From the NCBI GenBank assembly GCA_902761375.1, contig CACWKB010000002.1:1-64000 (forward strand): DNA of 64,000 nucleotides, read 5' to 3'. Below are positions 51,282 to 60,177 of this stretch, in pieces (within the stretch, counting starts at the first letter, position 1; every line of letters starts with the position of its first letter). Made by a program: the position numbers and the translations under genes. The notes under the pieces were generated by a model. The model worked only from the letters and a program-made list of their open reading frames with translations, ran no database searches and was not told where the DNA came from. The DNA comes from an uncultured Ruminococcus sp. (lineage in GTDB: Bacteria; Bacillota; Clostridia; Oscillospirales; Acutalibacteraceae).

Positions 51282-53027
51282 ATGAAAAGGTTATTGTCGA
51301 TCATCTGCGCCGCGGTTTTGGCTGCGGCGGCGATAACCGGCTGCGATTTACCGCAGGGCTCGAATACATCCCAAAAACCTGCTGCGATAGATATCGTCAG
51401 TCCCGAGGAATCGGGCTGCTCGGTCGATTATGATGAATCCACACGCACTCTGACGATCTCGGGGCGCGGCGAATTCAGACCCGGCGATGACCCGGAGCTT
51501 CAGCGCGCTTTAGCCGCAGCGACATATCCCGAAAAAGTCGTGATCTCGCCCGGCATCACAGTTTTAGGCGAATACTGTTTTTCCGAGAACGAAGACGAGG
51601 TCGTTGAGGGCAATCATGAAGACGAGGTCGTTGAGGGCAATCATTTTGACAGGATAAAGACTATTGAAATAGCCGATACTGTCACCGCGATAGAGGATTT
51701 TGCCCTGCCGTCCGAATCGCTGACCTCGGTAAAGCTGCCCGGGAAGCTCGTGTACTTGGGAAGCTATGCCTTTTCATGCTGCGACAAAATGACAGAGATC
51801 GAGATACCGGGTTCGGTCAGCACAATACCGTGCAATTGTTTTTTCGGCAATAAGAATTTGAAAAGGGTGGTTCTCGGCGAGGGAGTTGCCGTGATCGAGG
51901 ATGGTGCGTTTGATGCTTGCGATTCTCTCGAGGAGTTAGTCCTTAACGATGGGCTGACGGTGATCGCTCCTTGCGCTTTTTCGGACTGTGAGAGGCTCAG
52001 CGATATAGAGCTGCCCGAATCGCTGAAAATAATCGGAAACAACGCGTTTATTAATTGTTCCGCCATGAAATCCGTCACGATCCCCGAGAGCGTTGAATAT
52101 ATCGGAAGATATGCCTTCGGATATAATTCCTACGGCGAATACTTTGACGAGGACACAAACAGGATCGAGGGCTTTACGATCAAGGGCGTTCGCGGCTCCG
52201 CCGCGCAGACCTACGCGCGGCAAAACGGCTTCGCGTTCGAGGACGAGGACGGCAATATCACGACCGAGAGTGAGCCCGCGGTTGCAAGGTATGAATACGA
52301 TGAAAACAGCGGGAGCCTGAGAGTTTACGGAGACGGTATTATATCAAACCCCGGAGACTATGACGAAACTGTTCCGTGGTCGAAAAAGGACTTGGATATC
52401 AAATCCGTGACCGTTGAGGACGGCGTGACCGCGGTGGATGAGATTAGCTTTTACGCTTCTCAGAACAACGGCGTACCTTTGGACGCGTGCGGCAGGATCG
52501 AGACGGTCAAGCTTTCGGGCTCAGTCCGTTATATCGGAGGAGGAGCTTTTTATGACTGCCTTTCCCTGCGCGACATAAGCTTTGAGAACGGCTTGCGGTT
52601 TATTGAATCAATGGCGTTTGACGGCTGCAAAAGCTTGAAGCAGATAAGCCTTCCCGAAACGGTACAGTATATCGACTATTCCTTCGGGTGCTGCACCGGG
52701 CTTGAATCGATCGATCTAAGCAGGACAGGGGTCGCCTCTATCGACAGGGTATGCTCGGACTGCGATTCGCTGAAGGAGGTCAAGCTCCCCGATTCACTGT
52801 CTGCGATAGGTTCGGGGGCGTTAATGAACTGTCCGTCGCTGAAAAGCATAACTATCCCAAAGAGCGTCCGATATATCGGACCCAAGGCGTTCGGCTATTA
52901 CTATGTCGAAAAAGACGGAACGGACGCGATCGAAAAAACAGACGGCTTCGTGGTAAAGGGCTGTAAAAACACCGCCGCCGAGCAGTACGCCCTCGACAAC
53001 GGTTTCAGCTTTGAGGCGATGGATTAA
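51282..53027 (+). CDS. BspA-type leucine-rich-repeat lipoprotein
   Basis: 581 residues. Lipoprotein signal ending AITGC (Cys21), then two sets of LRR_5/BspA repeats separated by a segment containing ESEPAVARYEYDENSG. Both sets end with the same motif type (TYARQNGFAFED and QYALDNGFSFEA). An exact 27-bp tandem duplication at 51591-51644 gives EDEVVEGNH twice. Function as a surface-exposed binding protein is inferred from the family. GGAGGT precedes the ATG. Confidence 0.88.
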   Translation: MKRLLSIICAAVLAAAAITGCDLPQGSNTSQKPAAIDIVSPEESGCSVDYDESTRTLTISGRGEFRPGDDPELQRALAAATYPEKVVISPGITVLGEYCFSENEDEVVEGNHEDEVVEGNHFDRIKTIEIADTVTAIEDFALPSESLTSVKLPGKLVYLGSYAFSCCDKMTEIEIPGSVSTIPCNCFFGNKNLKRVVLGEGVAVIEDGAFDACDSLEELVLNDGLTVIAPCAFSDCERLSDIELPESLKIIGNNAFINCSAMKSVTIPESVEYIGRYAFGYNSYGEYFDEDTNRIEGFTIKGVRGSAAQTYARQNGFAFEDEDGNITTESEPAVARYEYDENSGSLRVYGDGIISNPGDYDETVPWSKKDLDIKSVTVEDGVTAVDEISFYASQNNGVPLDACGRIETVKLSGSVRYIGGGAFYDCLSLRDISFENGLRFIESMAFDGCKSLKQISLPETVQYIDYSFGCCTGLESIDLSRTGVASIDRVCSDCDSLKEVKLPDSLSAIGSGALMNCPSLKSITIPKSVRYIGPKAFGYYYVEKDGTDAIEKTDGFVVKGCKNTAAEQYALDNGFSFEAMD

Positions 53028-53042
53028 TAATTGATAAAAGTT

Positions 53043-53096
53043 CGGTCGGGCAGGGAATGCATTGTTGTTTTGCGTTCTCTGCCCGACCTTTTTTGT
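53043..53096 (+). terminator. CGGTCGG hairpin with T-run, copy 4
   Basis: GGTCGGGCAGGGAATGCA and TGCGTTCTCTGCCCGACC pair with few mismatches, followed by six Ts. It lies 16 bases past the lipoprotein stop. Confidence 0.75.
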
Positions 53097-53097
53097 G

Positions 53098-53222
53098 GAA
53101 AGTTGAAAATGGAAAATGGAAAATTGATGGCGGGACCGATTTGTAATATAGAAGCGAGAATTGTAGGGGGCGGTCTCGACCGCCCCGGAACCGACGTTGC
53201 CTCCAAGTCCGATCCTTCGGCA
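53098..53222 (+). repeat. composite of heptamer arm, truncated core 2 and PAL core
   Basis: GAAAATG units (53101-53126) lead to a shortened core 2 (GGGACCGATTTGTAATATAG), then a PAL core GTAGGGGGCGGTCTCGACCG and CCGACGTTGCC (53163-53222). A CTTCTCA/CTTCTCG array at 53305-53335 covers the stop of the ABC gene. Between them a stem GGCACGGCG...CGCCGTG is present. No gene is seen in 53028-53321. Confidence 0.75.
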
Positions 53223-53321
53223 GTAAAAGCCAAGGAGGTGGCACGGCGCAGAGCGCCGTGACCGAGGATTTACATGGCAGAAAGCAACCGATAAAAATAA
53301 ACGCTTCTCACTTCTCGCTTC

Positions 53322-55061
53322 TCACTTCTCGCTCTCAAACTGCGAATTGTACAGCTCCGAATAGAAGCCTCCCTTGCTTAGCAGCTCGTCGTGGGTACCC
53401 TGTTCCACTATGTTGCCGTCGCGCATGACGAGGATGACGTCGCTCTCCTTGATGGTTGACAGGCGGTGGGCGACCACGAAGGCGGTGTGACCCTCCATCA
53501 GCCTCGAGAACGCCTTTTGAACGCGGATCTCGGTCAGGGTGTCTATCGAGGACGTAGCCTCGTCGAGTATCAGTATCGAGGGGTTGCTGAGCATGGCGCG
53601 CGCGATGCACAGGAGCTGCTTCTGCCCCTGGCTCAGGTTGCCGCCGCCCTCGCTTATCATCGTGTTGTAGCCCTCGGGCATCCTGCGGATGAAGCCGTGG
53701 GCGTACGCCGCCTTTGCCGCGGCGACAGCCTGCTCTTCGGTCGCGTCCTCGCTGCCGTAGCGCAGGTTTTCCATGATCGTGCCGCTGAACAGCCAGCTGT
53801 CCTGAAGCACCATCCCGAAGCGCTTGCGCAGTCCGTCGCGCGGCAGGTCGCGGATGTCCGCGCCGTCGACGCGGATGCAGCCCTCGCTCACGTCATAGAA
53901 CCGCATTAGCAGATTGATGAGCGTGGTCTTGCCGCAGCCCGTGGGTCCGACTATGGCGACGTGCCGGCCGCCCTTTACCTCGAGCGAAAAGTGCTTTATC
54001 AGCGGCTTTTCGGGGGTGTATGAGAAGCTCACGTCCTCGAAGCTTACGTTTCCGAGGCATTTCGGCGGCAGCTCAGAGGATTTATCGGGGGTCTCGTCCT
54101 CGACCTCGAGCGCCTCGACCACTCTGCCGGCGGCGGCGACCGCCGTCTGGAGCTGGGTGAGCACGCCCGTCACCTCGTTGAAGGGTTTCGTGTATTGATT
54201 GGCGTAGGTCAGAAAGCACGAGAGCTGACCGACCGAGAGCGAACCGCTCAGCACCGTCATCGCGCCGAGCACGGCTACGGCGGCGTAGACTATCGCATTG
54301 ACGAGCCTTGTGCTCGGATTCGCCAGCGCGCCTGCGTACTGAGCCTTGAAGCCGACGGTCTTTAGCTTTTGGTTGAGAGCTTCAAAGCCCTCGGCGGCGC
54401 GTTCCTCATATAAAAACGCCTTTACAAGCGGCTGACTGCCGATGTGCTCCTCGACGTAGGAGGAGATGTCGCCCTGCAGGAGCTGCTGCTCGCGGAAGCG
54501 CTTTGCGCTGAGCTTGCCGATAAAGCCCGCCACGAACAGCGACAGCGGAGTGAGCACGAACACAGCCAAGCCTATGCGCCACTCGATGGTGAGCATGAAC
54601 ACGAGGGTGCCGACGATCGTCATCACTCCCGAGAAGAGCTGCAAAAAGAGCTGGGTCAAGCCGTCGCCCACAGCGTCCACGTCGTTTATCACGCGGCTTA
54701 TCAGGTCGCCGTGAGGGTGAGAGTCGGTGTAGCTCAGCGGCGCCGAGTTGAGCTTGCGGAAGATCTCGCGCCGCAGGTCGCGCACCGTGCGGTAGCTGAC
54801 GAGGTTCACGAGGTAATTCATCAGCCATTGGGTGGTGCTCACGCCGACTATCGCAACAGCTATCAGGATGATTATGCGCAGCACGCCGTCAAAGCGCACC
54901 TGACCTATGCCGATCATGCTGTCGATCGCGTCGCCGATCAGCACCGGTATATAGAGCGTCAGCCCTACGCTTATCAGCGCGCACAGCATCGCCAAAACCA
55001 GCAGGGGGATATAGGGCTTTATCCGCTTCATTATCTTTGAGACGGAGGGGTTCAGCTTCAT
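53322..55061 (-). CDS. ABC exporter half-transporter, canonical Walker B subunit
   Basis: 579 residues from ATG 55061 (GAGGAGGTGG upstream). Six-helix exporter domain followed by an ATPase with Walker A GPTGCGKTTL, signature NLSQGQKQLL and Walker B ILILDEATSSID with the catalytic Glu. It overlaps the upstream ABC gene by 4 bases (ATGA) and the two should form a heterodimer of the MDR/multidrug type. The stop codon lies within a GAGAAGT heptamer array. Substrate unknown. Confidence 0.92.
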   Translation of the reverse strand: MKLNPSVSKIMKRIKPYIPLLVLAMLCALISVGLTLYIPVLIGDAIDSMIGIGQVRFDGVLRIIILIAVAIVGVSTTQWLMNYLVNLVSYRTVRDLRREIFRKLNSAPLSYTDSHPHGDLISRVINDVDAVGDGLTQLFLQLFSGVMTIVGTLVFMLTIEWRIGLAVFVLTPLSLFVAGFIGKLSAKRFREQQLLQGDISSYVEEHIGSQPLVKAFLYEERAAEGFEALNQKLKTVGFKAQYAGALANPSTRLVNAIVYAAVAVLGAMTVLSGSLSVGQLSCFLTYANQYTKPFNEVTGVLTQLQTAVAAAGRVVEALEVEDETPDKSSELPPKCLGNVSFEDVSFSYTPEKPLIKHFSLEVKGGRHVAIVGPTGCGKTTLINLLMRFYDVSEGCIRVDGADIRDLPRDGLRKRFGMVLQDSWLFSGTIMENLRYGSEDATEEQAVAAAKAAYAHGFIRRMPEGYNTMISEGGGNLSQGQKQLLCIARAMLSNPSILILDEATSSIDTLTEIRVQKAFSRLMEGHTAFVVAHRLSTIKESDVILVMRDGNIVEQGTHDELLSKGGFYSELYNSQFESEK

Positions 55062-56809
55062 GCGCCCACCTCCTCTGCGCTGAGCTGAGAGAGGCATATC
55101 TCGCGGTAGGTCTCGCAGCCCGATATCAGCTCGTCGTGCGTTCCGAAGCCGACGAGCTCGCCGTCGTGCAGCACCGCGATGCGGTCGGCATAGCGGACGG
55201 TCGATACCCTCTGGGCGACGATCACCGCGGTCGCGCCCCGCGTGTCCTCGTTCAGCGCCCGCCTAAGCGCGGCGTCGGTGGCGAAATCGAGCGCCGAAAA
55301 GCTGTCGTCAAGTATAAGCAGCCCGGGCTTGCCGACCAGAGCGCGCGCGATGCACAGCCTTTGACGCTGACCGCCGCTGAAATTCCTGCCGCCCTGCTCA
55401 ACATGGCTGTCGAGTCCGCGCGGCAGCCGGCTCACGAAATCGTAAGCCTGAGCGGTCTTGAGCGCGGCGATAAGCTCATCGTCGGTCGCGTCGCTTTTTC
55501 TCATGCGCAGATTGTCGCGCAGGGTGCCGCTGAACAGCACGCTCTGCTGAGGCACTATGCCGATCTGCTCCCTGAGCTGAGAGAAGGGGTAGTCGCGCAC
55601 ATCCGCGCCGTCGATCTTCACACAGCCGTCCTTGACGTCGTAAAAGCGCGGAATCAGGTTGACGAGGGTGGATTTGCCGCTGCCGGTTCCGCCGATTATG
55701 CCGAGGGTCTGACCGCGCATGACGCGCAGGCTCACGCCGCTGAGCTCGTCGTCGCCCTCGCCGTAGTTGAAGCTCACGTTGTCGAATTCAAGCTTGGGAA
55801 CGTCCTCGGCGGTATTGGGCTGTATGGGCTCGGTTCGGCGCTCAACGACCGAAGGCTCGGTCTCGAACACCTCGTTAATGCGCTTTGCGCTCGCGCTGGA
55901 TTTGGTCATCAGCAGCACAAGGTTAGCCACCACGACCATCGCGAGCAGGATCTGGGTCATATAGCTTATCAGCGCGATGATATCGCCCGTCCGGAGCTCG
56001 CCGGAATTTACCTGAACGCCGCCGAACCAGAGTATCGCGATCATCGCAAGGTAAGCCGCCGCGTAGGTGACGGGGGAGAGCAGAGCCGACAGGCGGCTGA
56101 CCCTGACGGCGGTTTTAGCAAGCTCGTCCGTCGCCTCGTCGACGCGCTTCTTCTCGGCGTTCTGCTTCGAGAACGCGCGGATGACCCGGGCGCCCGAGAG
56201 GTTCTCGCGGCTGATGACGCCGATGCGGTCGAGCTTTTTCTGCATGAGAGAAAAGATCGGGATGCTCCTGCTCATCACGAGGTAGAGCGTCACGCCGATC
56301 ACTACCGCCGCCGCGAGGAAGATAAGCGACAGCTTGGGGCTGATCGTCATCGTCATTACCAGCGAGCCGATGATGATGAACGGCGCGCGCGTGAGCAGGC
56401 GGATAGTCATGGCTATGGTCTGCTGTACCTGGTTCACGTCATTGGTCATGCGCGTGATCAGCGAGGGCGTGCCGAGGCGGTCGAGCTCGGCGTGAGACAG
56501 CGTGTTGATGTGACGGTACAGGGCGGTGCGTATCCGGGTGCCTGCGCCCTGAGAGGCTTTGCTGGCGAAGTATTGGGTGAACATCGCGCTCGACCAGCCC
56601 AAAACCGCGAGCAGCACCATGAGTCCGCCGCCGCGCAGCACATAGGGCGCGCTCTCGGGCGTCCCGTAGAGCGTGCCGAGCCCGGTGTCGATCACGTCAG
56701 CCATGACGAGAGGCACAAGCAGCTCAAGTATCGCCTCGAACAGCTTGCACAGCGGTCCGATAATACATTCTTTTTTGTAGTCTTTTAAGAAGCGTCGTAA
56801 TTTAAGCAT
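55058..56809 (-). CDS. ABC exporter half-transporter, degenerate Walker B subunit
   Basis: 583 residues. Six-helix membrane domain plus ATPase with Walker A GGTGSGKSTL, signature FSGGQRQRL and Walker B LLILDDSFSALD, in which the catalytic Glu is replaced by Asp. In heterodimeric exporters such as BmrCD and TM287/288 one site is degenerate in this way. It is the first gene of the pair; upstream lies a TTAGGGG array. Confidence 0.92.
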   Translation of the reverse strand: MLKLRRFLKDYKKECIIGPLCKLFEAILELLVPLVMADVIDTGLGTLYGTPESAPYVLRGGGLMVLLAVLGWSSAMFTQYFASKASQGAGTRIRTALYRHINTLSHAELDRLGTPSLITRMTNDVNQVQQTIAMTIRLLTRAPFIIIGSLVMTMTISPKLSLIFLAAAVVIGVTLYLVMSRSIPIFSLMQKKLDRIGVISRENLSGARVIRAFSKQNAEKKRVDEATDELAKTAVRVSRLSALLSPVTYAAAYLAMIAILWFGGVQVNSGELRTGDIIALISYMTQILLAMVVVANLVLLMTKSSASAKRINEVFETEPSVVERRTEPIQPNTAEDVPKLEFDNVSFNYGEGDDELSGVSLRVMRGQTLGIIGGTGSGKSTLVNLIPRFYDVKDGCVKIDGADVRDYPFSQLREQIGIVPQQSVLFSGTLRDNLRMRKSDATDDELIAALKTAQAYDFVSRLPRGLDSHVEQGGRNFSGGQRQRLCIARALVGKPGLLILDDSFSALDFATDAALRRALNEDTRGATAVIVAQRVSTVRYADRIAVLHDGELVGFGTHDELISGCETYREICLSQLSAEEVGA

Positions 56810-56811
56810 TT

Positions 56812-56985
56812 TTAGGAGTTAGGGATTAGGGATTAGGGGTTAGGGATTAGGGTTTAGGGATTAGGGTTTAGGGATTTGGGTTTAGGTGGAGTTAGAATTG
56901 AGAATTGCAGGGGTCGGGCTCGACCGACACGCAATTCAACTCTCAACTCTCAACTCTAAACTCTAAACTCTCAACTCTTTTTTAC
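56812..56985. repeat. heptamer arrays around a short PAL core
   Basis: TTAGGGA/TTTAGGG units (56812-56886), a short arm GTTAGAATTGAGAATTG, the palindrome GGGGTCGGGCTCGACCGA (56911-56928), then CAACTCT/AAACTCT units (56936-56985). The last units include the TGA stop of the following minus-strand gene. Confidence 0.8.
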
Positions 56986-57690
56986 CCGTGTGATCCTGCA
57001 GGGCATTATTCCGGCTTGGATGATATCGCCGATCTTTTCGATCTCCTTCAGCTTCAAGCCGCTCGGGAGAACGACCTCACCGCCGTCGATAACTGCTTCG
57101 ACCTTGCCTGCGTAGATCATACGATCATCTATCCAAATCGAGATCACCTTGTCGAGGTACTCCGTGGTGATATCCTCGAACAGCTTCGCGCCCTCGTCGT
57201 TAAATCTCAGCGTCACGTGGTATTTCGACGAGCCGTCGTCTAAAAGGTCAGCGCTCAAGCCGTCCACATAGCTGCCGTCCATCAGCACCGTCAGGGTGTC
57301 GCCGGTCGGATTCAGATATATCTTGTCGCCGTTTTCGTCGTACTCGAACTTTTCGTAGGAATAGCCCGGGCGGAAGGTCAGCATGCCGATGGCGGATAGG
57401 TATTCCGAGAATTCGTCCTCGTCCTTTTCGTGCGCCTCGCTGAGGTTGCACCTTACCGTAACGGTGCCTTGGGCTTCGTCTGAGGTGACCTTGTAGTGCT
57501 CGATATCCTTGGCGTCAAGGCGCTTTTCCAATGTTTCCTGAACCTTGGGGAGATATGAGGCGAACGATTTGTCGCCGTCCTCTACCAAGAACACAAATTC
57601 GTTTTCATATTTTTTAAAAAAACACCCCGAAAGCAAGAGCGAGGATATTACCGAAAGCGTCAAAACGCAGCAGAGCAGCCGTTTTTTCAT
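56971..57690 (-). CDS. lipoprotein with SecD P1-like domain
   Basis: 239 residues from ATG 57690, with GGGAGA upstream. The lipoprotein signal ends LLSGC (Cys23). The body, FLVEDGDKSFASYLPKVQET and later YHVTLRFNDEGAKLFEDITT, resembles the P1 periplasmic head of SecD/SecDF, with the ISIWIDDRMI strand. The export role of SecD is not implied because the membrane part is missing. The TGA stop is inside a heptamer array. Confidence 0.7.
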   Translation of the reverse strand: MKKRLLCCVLTLSVISSLLLSGCFFKKYENEFVFLVEDGDKSFASYLPKVQETLEKRLDAKDIEHYKVTSDEAQGTVTVRCNLSEAHEKDEDEFSEYLSAIGMLTFRPGYSYEKFEYDENGDKIYLNPTGDTLTVLMDGSYVDGLSADLLDDGSSKYHVTLRFNDEGAKLFEDITTEYLDKVISIWIDDRMIYAGKVEAVIDGGEVVLPSGLKLKEIEKIGDIIQAGIMPCRITRVKKS

Positions 57691-57706
57691 GAGCTCATCT
57701 CCCAAA

Positions 57707-57745
57707 AATAATAAACCCGACGGGGTCGCCGTCAGGTTTATTATA
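57707..57745 (-). terminator. terminator of the glycolytic operon
   Basis: AATAAACC(C)GACGG pairs with CCGTCAGGTTTATT; on the minus strand the stem ends in TTATTATTTTT, past the gpmI stop. Confidence 0.75.
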
Positions 57746-57780
57746 CTATAGTAATTATGCTGCTGTCAATCGGTTTCGGA

Positions 57781-59301
57781 TCAGACGATGATCGACTTGC
57801 CGCTCATTTCCTCGGGCTGATCTATGCCGAGTATTCTGAGCATGGTCGGCGCGATATCTGCGAGCACGCCTCCCTCGCGGAGGGTGCAGTCGTATCCGAT
57901 CACGCAGAAGGGAACCGGGTTGGTGGTGTGAGCGGTGAAGGGCTCGCCGTTCTCGTCGATCATCTTGTCGGCGTTGCCGTGGTCTGCGGTGATGATCGCC
58001 ACGCCGTCCTTGGCGCGGATGGCGCCCACGATCTTGCCTACGCAGGTGTCTACCGCCTCAACAGCGGCGACCGCAGCCTCGAACACTCCCGTGTGACCTA
58101 CCATGTCGCAGTTAGCGTAGTTGAGGATGATCACGTCGTACTTGTCGCTGTCGATAGCCTCGAGCAGCCTGTCGGTGACGATGTAGGCGCTCATCTCGGG
58201 CTGGAGATCGTAGGTAGCGACCGCCGGAGACTTGACGAGGATCCTGTCCTCGCCCTCATACACCTTTTCGACGCCTCCGTTGAAGAAGAAGGTGACGTGG
58301 GCGTACTTCTCGGTCTCGGCGATGCGAAGCTGCTTCATGCCGAGCTTTGACATATACTCGCCCATGGTGTTGACGAGCGTCTGGGGCTTGAAGGCGATCT
58401 CGACGTTGGGCATGGTCGCGTCGTACTGGGTCATGCAGACATAGCGCAGGGGGAAGAAGCCGTTTCTGCGCTCAAAGCCCTTGAAATCGGGATCGACAAA
58501 GGTGCGGGTGATCTCGCGCGCTCTGTCGGGGCGGAAGTTGTAGAAGATAACGCTGTCGCCGGGCTGGATCGTCGCGCCGCCCTTTACGACCGCGGGGATG
58601 ACGAACTCGTCGGTCACGCCGTCCTCATAGGACTTCTTGACCGCGCAGACGGGGCATTCCGCCTCGACGCCCTCGCCGTAGACCATTGCGGCGTAAGCCT
58701 TTTCAACGCGCTCCCAGCGGTTGTCGCGATCCATTGCGTAGTAGCGTCCCATGACGGTGGCGATCCTGCCGACGCCGATCTCCTCGCACTTGTTCATGCA
58801 CTCCTCGATGTAATCGGCAGCGCTCGAGGGAGGCACGTCGCGTCCGTCGAGGAAGGCGTGGATGTAGACCTTTTCAAGTCCCTTCCTTTTGCAGAGCTCG
58901 AGCAGACCGTAGAGGTGGGTGCTGTGGCTGTGGACGCCGCCGGGAGAGAGAAGTCCCAGCAGATGAAGCGCCTTGCCGTTTTCGATCGCGCTGTCGATTG
59001 CGCCGACAATGGGCTCGTTGTCCTTGAGCTTGTCGTCGTTGATGGTCTTGGTGATCCGGGTAAGCTCCTGATATACTATGCGGCCTGCGCCGATGTTGGT
59101 GTGACCGACCTCGGAATTGCCCATCTGACCGTCGGGGAGACCTACGTCCATGCCCGATGCGCCGATCTGGGTGAGGGGATTCTCGGAAAACAGCCTGTCG
59201 AGGTTCGGGGTCTTGGCGGCAAGTATGGCGTTAGCCGCTTCCTCGCCCTTTTTGCCCACGCCGAAGCCGTCGAGGATCATAAGTATCAAAGGTTTTTTCA
59301 T
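57781..59301 (-). CDS. gpmI: 2,3-bisphosphoglycerate-independent phosphoglycerate mutase
   Basis: 506 residues. Alkaline-phosphatase-like fold with PLILMILDGFG, the catalytic Ser in GQMGNSEVGHTNIGAGR, HAFLDGRDVPPSSA and ITADHGNADKM. It interconverts 3- and 2-phosphoglycerate using Mn2+. Last gene of the pgk-(unknown)-tpiA-gpmI set. Confidence 0.98.
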   Translation of the reverse strand: MKKPLILMILDGFGVGKKGEEAANAILAAKTPNLDRLFSENPLTQIGASGMDVGLPDGQMGNSEVGHTNIGAGRIVYQELTRITKTINDDKLKDNEPIVGAIDSAIENGKALHLLGLLSPGGVHSHSTHLYGLLELCKRKGLEKVYIHAFLDGRDVPPSSAADYIEECMNKCEEIGVGRIATVMGRYYAMDRDNRWERVEKAYAAMVYGEGVEAECPVCAVKKSYEDGVTDEFVIPAVVKGGATIQPGDSVIFYNFRPDRAREITRTFVDPDFKGFERRNGFFPLRYVCMTQYDATMPNVEIAFKPQTLVNTMGEYMSKLGMKQLRIAETEKYAHVTFFFNGGVEKVYEGEDRILVKSPAVATYDLQPEMSAYIVTDRLLEAIDSDKYDVIILNYANCDMVGHTGVFEAAVAAVEAVDTCVGKIVGAIRAKDGVAIITADHGNADKMIDENGEPFTAHTTNPVPFCVIGYDCTLREGGVLADIAPTMLRILGIDQPEEMSGKSIIV

Positions 59302-59337
59302 GGAAAAAACTTCCTTTCTATGCTGAATCGTGCCTTA

Positions 59338-60105
59338 TTACTTGCTCGCCGCGGCGACGATCGCCGCGAATTTCTCGGCTACCAGCGAAGCGCCGCCGAT
59401 GAGTCCGCCGTCGACGTTGGGCTTTGAGACCAGCTCGTCGGCGTTCTTGTCGTTCATGGAGCCGCCGTACTGGATGGTAACGCCGTCGGCTGCTTCCTGA
59501 TTGTAGAGCTTGGCAAGCTGAGCGCGGATAAAGGCGCAGACTTCCTCAGCCTGATCCGCTGTGGCGGTCTTGCCGGTGCCGATAGCCCAGACGGGCTCAT
59601 AGGCGATAACGACGTTCTTGAGCTCCTCCTCGGTCACATCCCAGAGGTCGAGCTTGATCTGACGGGCGATGACCTCCTCGGTGATGTTGCACTCGCGCTC
59701 CCAGAGCAGCTCGCCTACGCATACGATGGGCTTGAGCCCTGCGGCAAGCGCAGCCTTTGTTCTCTTGTTAACGGTCTCGTCGGTCTCGCCGAAGTACTGT
59801 CTGCGCTCGCTGTGTCCGAGCACGACGTATTCTACGCCGATCTCCTTGAGCATTCCGGTGCTGATCTCGCCGGTGAACGCGCCGCTCTCTGCCCAGTGGC
59901 AGTTCTCGGCGCCGATCTTGATGTTGGTGCCCTCGGTCGCCTCGATCGCGACGGCAAGGTCTACATAGGGAACGCAGGCGATTACCTCGCAGTCAGCGTC
60001 CTTTACAAGGGGAGCGATAGCAGCGAGCAGCTCCTTTGCCTCCTTGGGGGTCTTGTTCATTTTCCAGTTGCCGGCGATGATCGCCTTTCTCTTAGCCTTA
60101 TCCAT
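59338..60105 (-). CDS. tpiA: triosephosphate isomerase
   Basis: 255 residues from ATG 60105, AGAGGA upstream. Lys in AGNWKMNKT, electrophile His in VLGHSERRQYFGE and catalytic Glu in VIAYEPVWAIGTGKTA. Interconverts dihydroxyacetone phosphate and glyceraldehyde 3-phosphate. Confidence 0.98.
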   Translation of the reverse strand: MDKAKRKAIIAGNWKMNKTPKEAKELLAAIAPLVKDADCEVIACVPYVDLAVAIEATEGTNIKIGAENCHWAESGAFTGEISTGMLKEIGVEYVVLGHSERRQYFGETDETVNKRTKAALAAGLKPIVCVGELLWERECNITEEVIARQIKLDLWDVTEEELKNVVIAYEPVWAIGTGKTATADQAEEVCAFIRAQLAKLYNQEAADGVTIQYGGSMNDKNADELVSKPNVDGGLIGGASLVAEKFAAIVAAASK

Positions 60106-60177
60106 AGTTTGATTTCCTCTCTTCATTTAGTATTTTATAAGCGCCGACCGAGCTTTCGGGCTTGTATTGATCGGTGG

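Noticed and set aside
55037..56788. 583-codon plus-strand frame opposite an ABC gene
   Set aside because: Antisense to an ABC transporter with intact Walker motifs; composition is typical of a shadow frame.
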